Below are positions 1 to 8,488 of a stretch of 64,000 nucleotides of DNA, in pieces (the first letter of the stretch is position 1; the number at the start of each line of letters is the position of its first letter). Both the position numbers and the translations under genes were made by a program. The stretch covers positions 1 through 64,000 of the forward strand of contig JAUIJB010000006.1 of the NCBI GenBank assembly GCA_030430455.1, written 5' to 3'. Source of the stretch: Verrucomicrobiia bacterium. Lineage in GTDB: Bacteria; Verrucomicrobiota; Verrucomicrobiia; Verrucomicrobiales; Akkermansiaceae. The notes below the pieces were generated by a model. It did no database searches, had not been told where the DNA came from, and was given only the letters and a program-made list of their open reading frames with translations.

Positions 1-92
1 GTTCGATCATCGGTCGTTCCGAATCGGGCTACTTCTGCGGCACCTTCTGGGTCGGCAGGGGACCCAGGTTGAGCTTCCGCTGTGTATATATA

Positions 93-110
93 ATGCCAGG
101 CATATAATAG
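93..110 (+). promoter_or_regulatory. Conserved palindromic element upstream of RAYT copy 1
   Basis: The 11-bp palindrome ATGCCAGGCAT followed by AyAATAG lies about 45 bp before the transposase start. The same block with the same distal sequence occurs at 52275-52292 before the second copy. It may be a promoter region or a mark left by the element itself. The left-hand 90 bases before it contain no gene I can name. Confidence 0.45.
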
Positions 111-152
111 GTAGACGGCCGGTTCGGCATCTGGTAAGGACGTCACAAGTCG

Positions 153-1334
153 ATGAAAGCGAATGTGGAACGGGATGTGGAGGCGGTGAAGATGGCCGGC
201 TTGCCGACGGGGCTGTATCCGGGCGGATTTCGCCGCGGGACGGGCTCGGGGAGACGGCGGATCCTCGGGCCGGAATGGTGCTCGAACTGCTACCACGTGA
301 TGAGCCGGACAGTCGGCGGAGAGATGCTCTTGGGCACAGTGGAGAAGGAGGCTTTCTGCCGGATCATGCGACGACTGGAACGCTTCGCAGGCGTCGAGAT
401 CCTCACCCACGCGGTCATGGGCAACCACTTCCACCTCATGGTGCGGGTGCCTGAGCGGGCGAAGTTCCTGCTCCGCTTCGATGGAGAGGCGGGGGAAGTG
501 CGGCTGCTGGAACATCTGAAGCTGCTCTACTCGAAGGGCTATCTGAGTGCCCTGCGGGCTGAACTGGCCGATCTCCGCGAGAAGAAGATGACAGCGGCCG
601 CGGAGGACTTGCTGGACCGCTACCGCAAGCGCCTGTGCAACCTGGAGGTGTTCGTCAAGGAGCTGAAGGAGCGCTACTCGCGCTGGTTCAACAAGCACCA
701 CGGACGCCGCGGAACCCTCTGGATGGAGCGTTACAAGGCGGTGCTCGTGGAGAATGGAGAGGCACTGCGGACGATGACGGCCTACATCGATCTCAATCCG
801 GTGCGGGCCGGACTCTGCGAGGATCCGAAGGATTATCGCTGGTGCGGCTATGCTGAGGCGGTCGCGGGCAGCAAGCGCGCACGGCGGGGTCTGTGCCGGG
901 TGCTCGGGCGGCCGCTGGATTCATGGAACGAACGACCCGCGAAGGCGAGCCTGACAGCGGCGGAATGGTATCGCTGCTGGTTGTTCGAGGATGGTCAGGA
1001 AGTGCCCGAGGCCGCGGGGAAGCCGTCGAGGCAATCGGCGAGGAGCAGCATGGCGCAGACCATGAGAGGGAGAGGTCGCAAGGGGATCCGTGCGGAGGCG
1101 GTAAGGAAGGTGCGCGAGAGTGGCGGCAAGTTGTCGCGGGCGGAGCTGCTGCGCTGCCGGGTGAGGTATTTCAGTGACGGCGTGGCGATCGGCAGCCGAG
1201 ATTTCATCGAAGGGGTCTTCAGGGAGAGGCGCGAGTGTTTCGGCGAGAAGCGAAAGGACGGCGCGCGGCGGATCCGCGAGGCGGAGACGAGCCTCTTCTC
1301 ACTGAGGGCGTTGCGGGTCCAGGCGGTGGAGTAG
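153..1334 (+). CDS. REP-associated tyrosine transposase (RAYT, Y1_Tnp family), copy 1
   Basis: This is a single-domain HUH endonuclease related to IS200/IS605 TnpA. RAYTs cut and join single-stranded DNA at REP-type hairpins and are usually domesticated, single-locus genes. The HUH histidines are seen as NHFHLM (H92, H94). The catalytic tyrosine is seen in AYIDLNPVRAGL (Y211), aligned with Tyr115 of the E. coli RAYT. At 393 residues it is longer than the E. coli protein, with a basic C-terminal extension (about residues 255-393). It starts at ATG 153, inside a block conserved with copy 2 at 52335. The two proteins are near-identical except for the stretch around residues 285-310. No left or right IS ends are visible. 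The family call is secure; the DNA target is not known. Confidence 0.9.
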   Translation: MKANVERDVEAVKMAGLPTGLYPGGFRRGTGSGRRRILGPEWCSNCYHVMSRTVGGEMLLGTVEKEAFCRIMRRLERFAGVEILTHAVMGNHFHLMVRVPERAKFLLRFDGEAGEVRLLEHLKLLYSKGYLSALRAELADLREKKMTAAAEDLLDRYRKRLCNLEVFVKELKERYSRWFNKHHGRRGTLWMERYKAVLVENGEALRTMTAYIDLNPVRAGLCEDPKDYRWCGYAEAVAGSKRARRGLCRVLGRPLDSWNERPAKASLTAAEWYRCWLFEDGQEVPEAAGKPSRQSARSSMAQTMRGRGRKGIRAEAVRKVRESGGKLSRAELLRCRVRYFSDGVAIGSRDFIEGVFRERRECFGEKRKDGARRIREAETSLFSLRALRVQAVE

Positions 1335-1728
1335 GCGAAGTGGCATTGTGAGCAGGGAGCAGGAGGTCCCGGCCAAAGAGACTCCCGCAGTCGCTTCGGC
1401 CGTGCCTCGATGGCATGAGTCCCGGTTTCCGGCCAGTCGCGAAGCTGAAAACCGCCCCGAAGTGTTCCTCGGCAACGTCGGTATCGCTGCAGGGGGCCAC
1501 TCGCGCCAGAAGTGAGGTTCAAACCAGAGGTGGAGACATCCTCGTGCTGTGGATCAAGCATGTCATTTGCTGACCACCCCTGTGGATCGAGCCGCTACGA
1601 ACCGCCATCTGTCATCGAAGGTGGCGGGATCCAGGATGCGCGTTCCGAGATCGCGGTCCAGTGGGCGTGGGTGGCGGCATTGATGGCGTGACGGGGGATG
1701 CCCTTGTGGGGCGGCGTTGGCCTTGGCC
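1335..1728. other. Intergenic stretch without a recognised gene
   Basis: Between RAYT copy 1 and the glycosidase I see no credible coding frame, tRNA or clear terminator. The open frames on the minus strand here continue antisense into the transposase or glycosidase and have no family likeness. It is not similar to the sequence after the second transposase copy. Confidence 0.5.
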
Positions 1729-4503
1729 ATGATTCCGGCGATGGATCACCATGCCTCGACCCCAGGCTTCCTGCCCGCTTCCGCCAAGCGCCCATGGCTC
1801 GTCCTGTGGCTCCTTTTCGTCGGGGCCGGCCTGGGCCTGGAGGCTGGGGACGCACAGGAGCCGGAAGCCGGCCCACCGGCGCGGGTCGCGCACGGGGTGG
1901 AGGTTCTCCGCGCGGCCCTGAAGGAATCCGGCCTGGCAGTGGGTGCAGTCGAGCATCGCGATGATGGGGGCGCGGCTGGGCCGCAGCTGGGTTTCGACGC
2001 CGGCGACCCGGTCCGCCGGATCGAAGTCGTGGCGACGGGAAACTCGAACCGTGCCGAGGGGTTCTCGATCGAGATCCTCGCGGCCGGCGCCGATGGAGAC
2101 GACGGCCCGGCGCGGATCCGGGTGAGCGGGATGGGGCCGACCGGCGCGCTCTACGGCTGCCTCGAGCTGGCCGACCGGGTCCGCGGCCGGGGCGGCCTGC
2201 CGGCGGTGCTGGAGCTCGAGGAAGCGCCGGCCTTCAAGCTCCGCGGCGCGTGCATCGGCCTGCAGCTGACCTCGAAGCTGCCGGGCCGCGAGACCTACGA
2301 GTACCCCTACACGCCGGAGAACTTCCCGTGGTTCTACGACAAGCAGGCCTGGATCGACTACCTCGACCTGCTCGCCGAGCACCGCTTCAACACGCTCTAC
2401 CTGTGGAACGGCCACCCCTTCGCCTCGCTGCTGAAGCTCGACGACTACCCCGAGGCGCTCGAGGTTCCGGAGGAGACGCTGGCGCGCAATGTCGAGATGT
2501 TCCGCTTCCTCACCCACGAGGCCGACAGGCGCGGCATCTGGGTGATCCAGATGTTCTACAATATCTTCGTCTCCGCGCCCTTCGCCGAGCATCACGGGAT
2601 CGCCACCCAGCACCGCGCCGCGACCCCGCTGATCGCCGACTACAACCGCAAGTCGATCGCCGGCTTCGTCGAGCAGTACCCCAACGTCGGCCTGCTGGTC
2701 TGCCTCGGCGAGGCGCTGCAGGGGCAGGACAACCAGGAGGCGTGGATGAGCGAGGTGGTCATCCCCGGGGTGCGCGACGGGATGGAGGCGCTGGGCCTCG
2801 AGGAGGAGCCGCCGATCGTGGTGCGGGCGCACTCGGTGGGCGACGTGCCGGCGATGATGGCCTCGGCGCGGCGCCATTACTCGAACCTGTTCACCATGGC
2901 GAAGTACAACGGTGAGTCGCTGACCACCTGGCAGCCGCGCGGCGAGTGGCGCGGGATCCACAACGAGATGGGCCGGCTGGGCTCGGCGCACGTGGTCAAC
3001 GTCCACCTGCTCTCCAACCTCGAGCCGTTCCGCTACGGCGCGCAGGACTTCATCCGCCGCTCGACCCTGGCGATGCGCGATGAGCTGGGCGCCGAGGGTG
3101 TCCACCTCTACCCTCTGGCCTACTGGGACTGGCCGAACTCGCCGGACCGGACGGACCCGCTGCTCAAGCAGTACCGCCGCGACTGGATCTGGTTCGAGGC
3201 CTGGGGCCGCTACGCCTGGGACCCGGGTCGCGACCCGGCGGCGGAGAAGAGCTACTGGACGCGGCGCCTGGCCGAGCGCTTCGGAAATCGCGAGGCCGCC
3301 GCGCGGATCCTCGAGGCCCTCAACCAGGCGGGGGTCTGCGCGCCGAAGCTGCTGCGCCGCTTCGGCATCACCGAGGGCAACCGCCAGACGCTGTCGCTGG
3401 GAATGACCCTCGACCAGCTGGTCCGCCCGGAGGCCTACGGCGTCTACGCCGGCCTTTGGGAAAGCCACTCGCCGCCGGGCGAGCGCATCGATGTCTTCGT
3501 CGAGCGGGAGCTCGCCGGCCAGCCGCATGAGGGCGAGACGCCGGTGTCGGTGATCGAGGACGTGCTGGCCCGCTCGGGCCGCGCGGTCGCGATGATCGAT
3601 GCGGCGGCGCCGATGGTGCGCAAGAACGAGGAGGAGTTCGACCGCCTGCGCAACGACCTCCACTGCATCCGGGCGATGTGCGAGCACTACGCCGCGAAGG
3701 TCCGCGCGGCGATCGAGGTCAAGCGCCACGAGCACGACGGCGACCTCGCCCACCTGCGCGCCGCGCTGGGGCACCTCGAGGCCAGCGTCGAGGCCTACCG
3801 GAAACTCGAGGAGCGGACCCGCGAGGCCTACCGCTATGCCAACACCCTGCAGATCGGCCACCGGCGCATTCCGTTCCGCGGCGAGTTCGACGGCCAGCCT
3901 GCCTACTACCATTGGTCGCAGGTGCTGCCGGAGTTCGAGAAGGAGCTGGCGAGCTTCCGCGAGCGGGTCGGGCGCGAGGAGATCCTCGCCGCCGGGGGCA
4001 GCCTGCCGGAGGAGCAACGCCGGCTCGCCGCGCTGCCGTACCGGGCCGACGGGACCTACCGGCTCGAGGTCGGGGCGCGCCCCTTCGGCAAGGACGGGCC
4101 GGCGATCACCGCGCTGGCGCCGGAGCTCGAGGGACTGACCGGCGTGCGCTCCGGGGAGGAGGCCTTCCACGAGGACGGCGGGCGGGTGGTCGACTTCGAG
4201 GCCAGCCAACCGGCCAAGGTGCTGGTCGGGTTCTTCGATGCCGCCGACGCCGCCGACGCCCCGCGCTTTGCGAGGCCGCCGAATCCCGACATCGACTCAC
4301 GCTCGGCCGACCACGGCGGTGTTGAGGTCACCCTGCGACACGCGCTCACCATCGACGGCCTGCCGCCGGTGAACGTCCACGTCTTCGAGTTCGAGCCCGG
4401 CCCACGGCGCTTCGATCCGCGTGGCGAGGGGCTTTACCTGTTCCTGGGGCTCGTGCCGGGCGAGGCGACGATCGAGCCGCGCGACGTGGGACTGAGGGAG
4501 TGA
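1729..4503 (+). CDS. Secreted GH20/GH67-like glycoside hydrolase
   Basis: A large exported glycosidase. Basic residues and a hydrophobic run (about residues 16-33) form a signal peptide. Residues ~45-145 resemble the small alpha/beta domain that precedes the barrel in GH20 hexosaminidases and GH67 glucuronidases (TGALYGCLELADRV). A TIM barrel follows from about residue 160 (FKLRGACIG, then HRFNTLYLWNGHP). The barrel is rich in aromatic and acidic residues. Relatives are often named alpha-D-galacturonidase or alpha-glucuronidase-like, which would fit a pectin island, but I cannot fix the substrate. The start is uncertain: TTG 1717, ATG 1729 and ATG 1741 are all in frame, and 1729 or 1741 gives an ordinary signal peptide. 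The 3' end runs into an 8-bp tandem repeat that contains the stop codon. Confidence 0.7.
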   Translation: MIPAMDHHASTPGFLPASAKRPWLVLWLLFVGAGLGLEAGDAQEPEAGPPARVAHGVEVLRAALKESGLAVGAVEHRDDGGAAGPQLGFDAGDPVRRIEVVATGNSNRAEGFSIEILAAGADGDDGPARIRVSGMGPTGALYGCLELADRVRGRGGLPAVLELEEAPAFKLRGACIGLQLTSKLPGRETYEYPYTPENFPWFYDKQAWIDYLDLLAEHRFNTLYLWNGHPFASLLKLDDYPEALEVPEETLARNVEMFRFLTHEADRRGIWVIQMFYNIFVSAPFAEHHGIATQHRAATPLIADYNRKSIAGFVEQYPNVGLLVCLGEALQGQDNQEAWMSEVVIPGVRDGMEALGLEEEPPIVVRAHSVGDVPAMMASARRHYSNLFTMAKYNGESLTTWQPRGEWRGIHNEMGRLGSAHVVNVHLLSNLEPFRYGAQDFIRRSTLAMRDELGAEGVHLYPLAYWDWPNSPDRTDPLLKQYRRDWIWFEAWGRYAWDPGRDPAAEKSYWTRRLAERFGNREAAARILEALNQAGVCAPKLLRRFGITEGNRQTLSLGMTLDQLVRPEAYGVYAGLWESHSPPGERIDVFVERELAGQPHEGETPVSVIEDVLARSGRAVAMIDAAAPMVRKNEEEFDRLRNDLHCIRAMCEHYAAKVRAAIEVKRHEHDGDLAHLRAALGHLEASVEAYRKLEERTREAYRYANTLQIGHRRIPFRGEFDGQPAYYHWSQVLPEFEKELASFRERVGREEILAAGGSLPEEQRRLAALPYRADGTYRLEVGARPFGKDGPAITALAPELEGLTGVRSGEEAFHEDGGRVVDFEASQPAKVLVGFFDAADAADAPRFARPPNPDIDSRSADHGGVEVTLRHALTIDGLPPVNVHVFEFEPGPRRFDPRGEGLYLFLGLVPGEATIEPRDVGLRE

Positions 4504-4531
4504 GGGGGTGAGGGAGTGAGGGAGTGAGGCG
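4492..4531 (+). repeat. 8-bp tandem repeat across the stop codon
   Basis: About five units of GTGAGGGA (with slight variants) run in tandem. The first units encode the last residues and TGA stop of the preceding glycosidase. The unit length is not a multiple of three, so a change in copy number would shift the reading frame at the C-terminus. Confidence 0.7.
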
Positions 4532-4544
4532 GGATGGAAGGGCG

Positions 4545-4670
4545 GTTCGGCTGCAGGCTGAAGCCTGCGGTCCGATCGGAGCGCCGACCTCAGTCGGCTG
4601 GGAGGTGTGGATGCGGAGCGCAAGGGCGAATCGGGGAAGGCTGAAGCCTGCGGTCCGATCGCACGACGAG
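4545..4670. repeat. Dispersed intergenic repeat, family B, copy 1
   Basis: This contains two copies of the hairpin-forming GGCTGAAGCCTGCGGTCC block, separated by CCGACCTCAGTCGGCTGGG and GGATGCGGAGCG. The same arrangement occurs reversed at 34717-34801. It sits between two convergent genes, so it could also act as a bidirectional terminator. Confidence 0.65.
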
Positions 4671-4746
4671 GTGGATCTTCCCTCCACCATCCCCGCGAGG
4701 GGGGGGGTGGCTTTGGCGGCGAGCCAGCGAGGCGAGAGGACCCTGC

Positions 4747-5547
4747 CTACGGCTCCATCTCCACCGGGTTGGTGAGCTCGCCGATGCCCTCGATTTCCAC
4801 GCTCACGGTGTCGCCGGGCTTGAGCCAGCTGGGCGGCTTGGCGGCCATGCCGACGCCTTGGGGGGTGCCGGTGAGGATGACGGTGCCCGGGACGAGGGTG
4901 GTGCTGGCGCTGAGGAACTCGATCAGGGCCGGGACATCGAAGATCATGTCGTCGGTGTTCCAGTCCTGCACCCGCTCGCCGTTGAGGATGGTGGCGATCT
5001 TGAGCTGGTTCGGATCGGGCAGGTCCTCGGGGGTGACGAGGCAGGGGCCGAGCGGGGCGAAGGTGTCGAAGAACTTGCCGCGGCACCACTGGCCGCCGCC
5101 CCACTGGATCTGCCAGTCGCGGGCCGAGACGTCGTTGGCGCAGGTGTAACCGAGCACGTGGTCGAGCGCGTTCTCGCGCGTGGCGTTCTTGCAGGGCCGG
5201 CCGATCACGACGGCCAGCTCGCACTCATAATCGACCTGCTCGCTCGCCGCCCGGGTGGGGATCTGGATCGGGTCGCCCGGGTTCTGCAGCGCGCTGACCC
5301 CCTTGACGAAGAGGATCGGGTGCTCGGGCATCTTCGCGCCGGTCTCCTCGGCGTGGTGGCGGTAGTTCAGGCCGATGCAGAGGATCTGGGCCGGCACCAG
5401 CGGGGCGAGCAGCTTGGCGACGTCGGCCGCCTCGTCGGTGGCGGACAGCCCGGCGTAGAGGTCGCCCTTCGCGCGGAAGCTTCGGCCGTCCTTTTCGATG
5501 CCGTGGTGGACCTGATGGTTCGAGTCGAGGTAGCGGATGATTTTCAT
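4747..5547 (-). CDS. Fumarylacetoacetate hydrolase family protein, probable 2,4-diketo-3-deoxy-L-fuconate/rhamnonate hydrolase
   Basis: This is the last step of the non-phosphorylative diketo route for L-fucose or L-rhamnose. It cleaves the 2,4-diketo-3-deoxy acid to pyruvate and lactate in the cytoplasm. The 266-residue protein has the FAH core from about residue 55 (CIGLNYRHHAEE). Metal ligands appear as E108 and E110 in YECELAVV and D139 in CANDVSARD. The length is typical of the single-domain branch. It is the last gene of a minus-strand run, 13 bp after the SDR. The neighbouring SDR and lactonase make this role much likelier than tyrosine breakdown. Whether the sugar is fucose or rhamnose cannot be told from the sequence. 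Confidence 0.85.
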   Translation of the reverse strand: MKIIRYLDSNHQVHHGIEKDGRSFRAKGDLYAGLSATDEAADVAKLLAPLVPAQILCIGLNYRHHAEETGAKMPEHPILFVKGVSALQNPGDPIQIPTRAASEQVDYECELAVVIGRPCKNATRENALDHVLGYTCANDVSARDWQIQWGGGQWCRGKFFDTFAPLGPCLVTPEDLPDPNQLKIATILNGERVQDWNTDDMIFDVPALIEFLSASTTLVPGTVILTGTPQGVGMAAKPPSWLKPGDTVSVEIEGIGELTNPVEMEP

Positions 5548-5560
5548 GGGATGGGATCGT

Positions 5561-6334
5561 TCATTTTCCGGCGCTCCAGCCGCCGTCGATCAGCTGGCAT
5601 GAGCCGGTGATCATGGCCGCGGCGTCGCTGGCGAGGAACAGCGCCAGCGCGGCGACTTCCCCGGGCTGGACCATGCGGCCGTTGAGCTGGGTCGAGGCCA
5701 TCTCGCGCGCCGCGGCCTCGGGGTCGGGGTACTCCGCAATGCGGGCCCTCACGAAGGGGGTCTCGACGCGGCCCGGGCAGATCGCGTTGAAGCGCACACC
5801 GGTGTGGCTGTGGTCGAGCGCCAGCGCCTTGGTCATTCCGGCGACGGCGTGCTTGCTGGTGGTGTAGGCGAGCCGGTCGCGCACGCCGACCACGCCGCCG
5901 ATCGACGACAGGTTGATCACGCTGCCCGAGCCGCGCCCGAGCATCGCCGGGACGAAGGCCTTGCACAGGTTGAACACGCCGCGGACGTTGACGGCGAGCA
6001 GGCGGTCGAGGTCGTCGGCTCCGGTCTCGAGCAGGTTGCCGACGTGGCCGACCCCGGCGTTGTTGACCAGCACGTCGAGCGGCGGCAGCCGGCCGGCGAG
6101 GTCGAGGCCGGCCTCCGGGTCGGCGACATCGAGGGCCTCGAAGCTGGCGTCGCCGCCCGCCGCGGTGATCTCCGCGACGGTCGACTCGCCGGCTTCGGCG
6201 TCCCGGTCGACCACGATCACCCGCGCCCCGGCGGTGGCGAAGGTGGTGGCGATGGCCCGGCCGATGCCGGAACCGGCACCGCTCACGAGCGCGGTCTTTT
6301 CGGCGAGGTCAAACACGGTAGATGCGTTCGGCAT
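5561..6334 (-). CDS. SDR family dehydrogenase, probable 2-keto-3-deoxy-L-fuconate (or rhamnonate) 4-dehydrogenase
   Basis: A 257-residue classical short-chain dehydrogenase. The nucleotide-binding loop is SGAGSGIG (18-25), with NNAG at 91-94. The catalytic set is S143/S144, Y157 and K161 (YTTSK). Asp43 after the second strand suggests NAD rather than NADP. In the diketo route this enzyme oxidises the 2-keto-3-deoxy acid that its neighbour then hydrolyses. The frame stays open far upstream, but that part is antisense-like low-complexity sequence over the lactonase gene. The start chosen (ATG 6334) gives the usual SDR N-terminus and a 26-bp overlap with the lactonase stop. Confidence 0.85.
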   Translation of the reverse strand: MPNASTVFDLAEKTALVSGAGSGIGRAIATTFATAGARVIVVDRDAEAGESTVAEITAAGGDASFEALDVADPEAGLDLAGRLPPLDVLVNNAGVGHVGNLLETGADDLDRLLAVNVRGVFNLCKAFVPAMLGRGSGSVINLSSIGGVVGVRDRLAYTTSKHAVAGMTKALALDHSHTGVRFNAICPGRVETPFVRARIAEYPDPEAAAREMASTQLNGRMVQPGEVAALALFLASDAAAMITGSCQLIDGGWSAGK

Positions 6335-7148
6335 TGCGGTGGAAGAGGCGCGCGCGCTCGTCGTCGGAGGCGCCGGCGACCAGCGTGCGGGTGGCGTCGA
6401 CCCACTCGGAGAGGCTCGCCGAGAGGGTGCACACCGGCCAGTCGCCGCCCCACACGACGCGGTCCCAGCCGAAGCACTCGATGGCGTGGTCGAACCACGG
6501 CCGCAGGTCGTCGACGGTCCAACTTTCCGGGTCGGCGTAGGCGACGAGGCCGCTGAGCTTGCAGGCGACCAGGTTGTCGCACTCGGCGAGGGTGCGGATC
6601 TGGTCGCGCCACGGGTCGAGCCCGCCGCCCTTGACGTCGGGCACGCCGCAGTGGTCGAGGACGAAACGGACGCCGGGGCAGCCGCGGACCAGCTCGATCG
6701 CCACCGGCAGCTGCCGCGACAGCACGCAGAGGTCGAAGGTGTAGCCGTGGGCGGGCAGCCGCGCGAGGTTGTCGCGGAACTTCGAGCGCCGCGAGAGCTC
6801 GTCGGGCTGGGTGTGCAGCACCCGGCGCAGGCCACGGACGAGCGGAAGCTCACCGAGCGCCTCGAGGTGGGCCTCGAAGCCGTCCTCGTCCGGCCGGCAG
6901 GCGGCGACCATGCCGGCGATCGACGGGTTCGCCGCGGCCAGCCCGCCGACCCAGCGCGCCTCGTCGAGCAGGTGCGGCGGGTCGACGTCGCACTCGACGA
7001 AGACCGACTTGGTGATGCCGCTGTCGACGACGGCGGCGTGGTAGTCGTCGATGAGGAAGCTGCGGTGCAGCGCGGGAATGCCCTCGGTCCACGAGTAAGG
7101 GAAGCGCTCGAGGTCCCAGAGGTGCTGGTGGGTGTCGACGAGGTGCAT
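6309..7148 (-). CDS. Amidohydrolase-family lactonase (L-fucono-/L-rhamnono-lactonase type)
   Basis: A 279-residue COG3618 amidohydrolase-2 protein. It opens with HLVDTHQHLW, whose H7 and H9 are metal ligands, and carries VLDHCGVPD and VVWGGDWPV further on, as in L-fuconolactonases. It would open the lactone made by sugar dehydrogenase to give the aldonic acid. The start was set at ATG 7148 because the 27 residues upstream in frame are translated from a repeat (7188 onward) and lie outside the fold. It overlaps the SDR gene. The fuconate or rhamnonate dehydratase needed after it is not in the window. Confidence 0.82.
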   Translation of the reverse strand: MHLVDTHQHLWDLERFPYSWTEGIPALHRSFLIDDYHAAVVDSGITKSVFVECDVDPPHLLDEARWVGGLAAANPSIAGMVAACRPDEDGFEAHLEALGELPLVRGLRRVLHTQPDELSRRSKFRDNLARLPAHGYTFDLCVLSRQLPVAIELVRGCPGVRFVLDHCGVPDVKGGGLDPWRDQIRTLAECDNLVACKLSGLVAYADPESWTVDDLRPWFDHAIECFGWDRVVWGGDWPVCTLSASLSEWVDATRTLVAGASDDERARLFHRNAERIYRV

Positions 7149-7187
7149 GGCGAAATCAGTGAAGGGTCTCAGCAGTTCCTGAAAGGG

Positions 7188-7332
7188 AACCGCGAATGGA
7201 CGCGAATGGACGCGAATGCAGAGGGGCATGATGCCAAAGCCCCGTCCGCCGATGAGGACGAGCTTGTTCCCTGCAAGGGGTCCCGGAAGTGAAGTCTTGA
7301 TTGGCGTCCATTTGCGTCCATTCGCGGTTCAT
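7188..7332. repeat. Inverted GCGAATGGAC repeat pair, family C, copy 1
   Basis: AACC followed by three 10-bp units CGCGAATGGA (7188-7220) is mirrored by GCGTCCAT-TTGCGTCCAT-TCGCGGTT at 7302-7332. The two ~25-bp arms are about 80 bases apart and could form a long hairpin in the gap between the importer and lactonase genes. Related units occur at 41408-41478 and 60596-60640. Confidence 0.75.
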
Positions 7333-7351
7333 ATCCAGCGGCCCAACGGCG

Positions 7352-8443
7352 CTAGTGGCCGGTGGTTTCCTCGATGGGTTCGGCGGGCGAGGCCTCCTCG
7401 GCACCGAGGTAGTTGCCGTAGGTGATGATGCCGACGGCGACGAACAGGACGAACAGCGCGAGGTACATGCCGATCACCGTCTTGCGGCGCGCCTGTCTCC
7501 ACTCCCCGACGAGGAAGCCGAACAGGGCGCTGAGCAGGATCAGGATGGTCATGTGGATGGCCCAGCTGGAGAACTTGAACTCACCCATCCGCACGTGGCC
7601 GATTCCGTAGAAGAAGAACTGGCCGTACCACATCAGCCCGGTGGCGAGGGACAGCCCGTAGTTGCGCAGCAGCCCGGGCGAGCCGTCGCGGGTGCGCAGG
7701 AACTCGCCCCAGGTGTTCTGCCGCTGGGCGAGGAAGATGATGTAGACCAGGGTGGTGGTGAAGGCGCCGTTGTTCGAGAACAGGTAGATGACGAGGCCCT
7801 CGAACTGGCCGGCACCGTGCTCGCGGGCGACGTCGGCGACCGGCTGGGCGGCGTCGAGCGAGAAGCTGAACACCGCGGAGAGCACCCCGGCGACGATGCA
7901 GATCGGCAGGCCAACGTGGGCGTTGAACTTCGAGGGCGTGCCCTTCTCGCTCAGTTCGCGTTCCTTGCGGAAGCCGGCGATGCCGGTGAGTACGATGGCG
8001 ACCGCCCCGAGGATGACCCCGGCGATGACGTAGCTGCCGCCGGCCTTGCCCAGCGTCTCCGCCAGCACGCCCTTGTAGATCGGCATGGCGAGGGTGCCGA
8101 GTGCGCAGGAGATGCCGATGGCGATGGCGTAGGTCAGCGAGAAGCCGATGTAGCGGATCGAGACGCCAAAGGCGATGCCGCCGACGCCGTAGAGCACGCC
8201 GAGGAGGTAGGACTTGAGCATCGCGTCGCGCGGCGCCTCGGCGAGCACCGCGCCCAGCTCGGGGACCAGCAGCCAGGCGACGATCCACGGCAGGGTCAGC
8301 CAGCAGAAGAAGGCCTGGGCCAGCCAGTAGGTCTGCCAGCTCCATTGGTGCAGCGCCTTCTGCGGCGTGTAGCAGAGCGCGGCGCTACCCGCACCGATCG
8401 TGTGGAGCAGGGTTCCGAGGAGGGGTGCGGATTCGGGTGGCAT
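7352..8443 (-). CDS. rhaT: RhaT-family L-rhamnose/proton symporter
   Basis: A 363-residue membrane protein with about ten hydrophobic segments. RhaT features include LHTIGAGSAALCYTPQKALHQWSWQTYWL near the N-terminus and YGVGGIAFGVSIRYIG in the middle. The family imports L-rhamnose, and some members import related deoxysugars, across the inner membrane with a proton. It sits between the CoA-transferase gene (45 bp away) and the lactonase gene and points the same way, so it probably feeds this operon. The symbol marks family membership; fucose rather than rhamnose transport is possible. Confidence 0.85.
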   Translation of the reverse strand: MPPESAPLLGTLLHTIGAGSAALCYTPQKALHQWSWQTYWLAQAFFCWLTLPWIVAWLLVPELGAVLAEAPRDAMLKSYLLGVLYGVGGIAFGVSIRYIGFSLTYAIAIGISCALGTLAMPIYKGVLAETLGKAGGSYVIAGVILGAVAIVLTGIAGFRKERELSEKGTPSKFNAHVGLPICIVAGVLSAVFSFSLDAAQPVADVAREHGAGQFEGLVIYLFSNNGAFTTTLVYIIFLAQRQNTWGEFLRTRDGSPGLLRNYGLSLATGLMWYGQFFFYGIGHVRMGEFKFSSWAIHMTILILLSALFGFLVGEWRQARRKTVIGMYLALFVLFVAVGIITYGNYLGAEEASPAEPIEETTGH

Positions 8444-8488
8444 CGCTGGGCAGTCTGGGACCTTCGGGGCGGGCGCTGCAACCGGCGG

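Noticed and set aside
1-107. C-terminal end of a gene cut by the left window edge (frame ending TAA 105-107)
   Set aside because: About 34 residues with no recognisable motif, and the stop lies inside the conserved RAYT upstream element. The evidence is too weak to call.
1612-4209. Long minus-strand open frame antisense to the GH20/GH67-like gene
   Set aside because: High GC keeps antisense frames open. The translation is Arg/Ala/Leu/Val-rich without any family motif, while the plus strand has a signal peptide and domain motifs.
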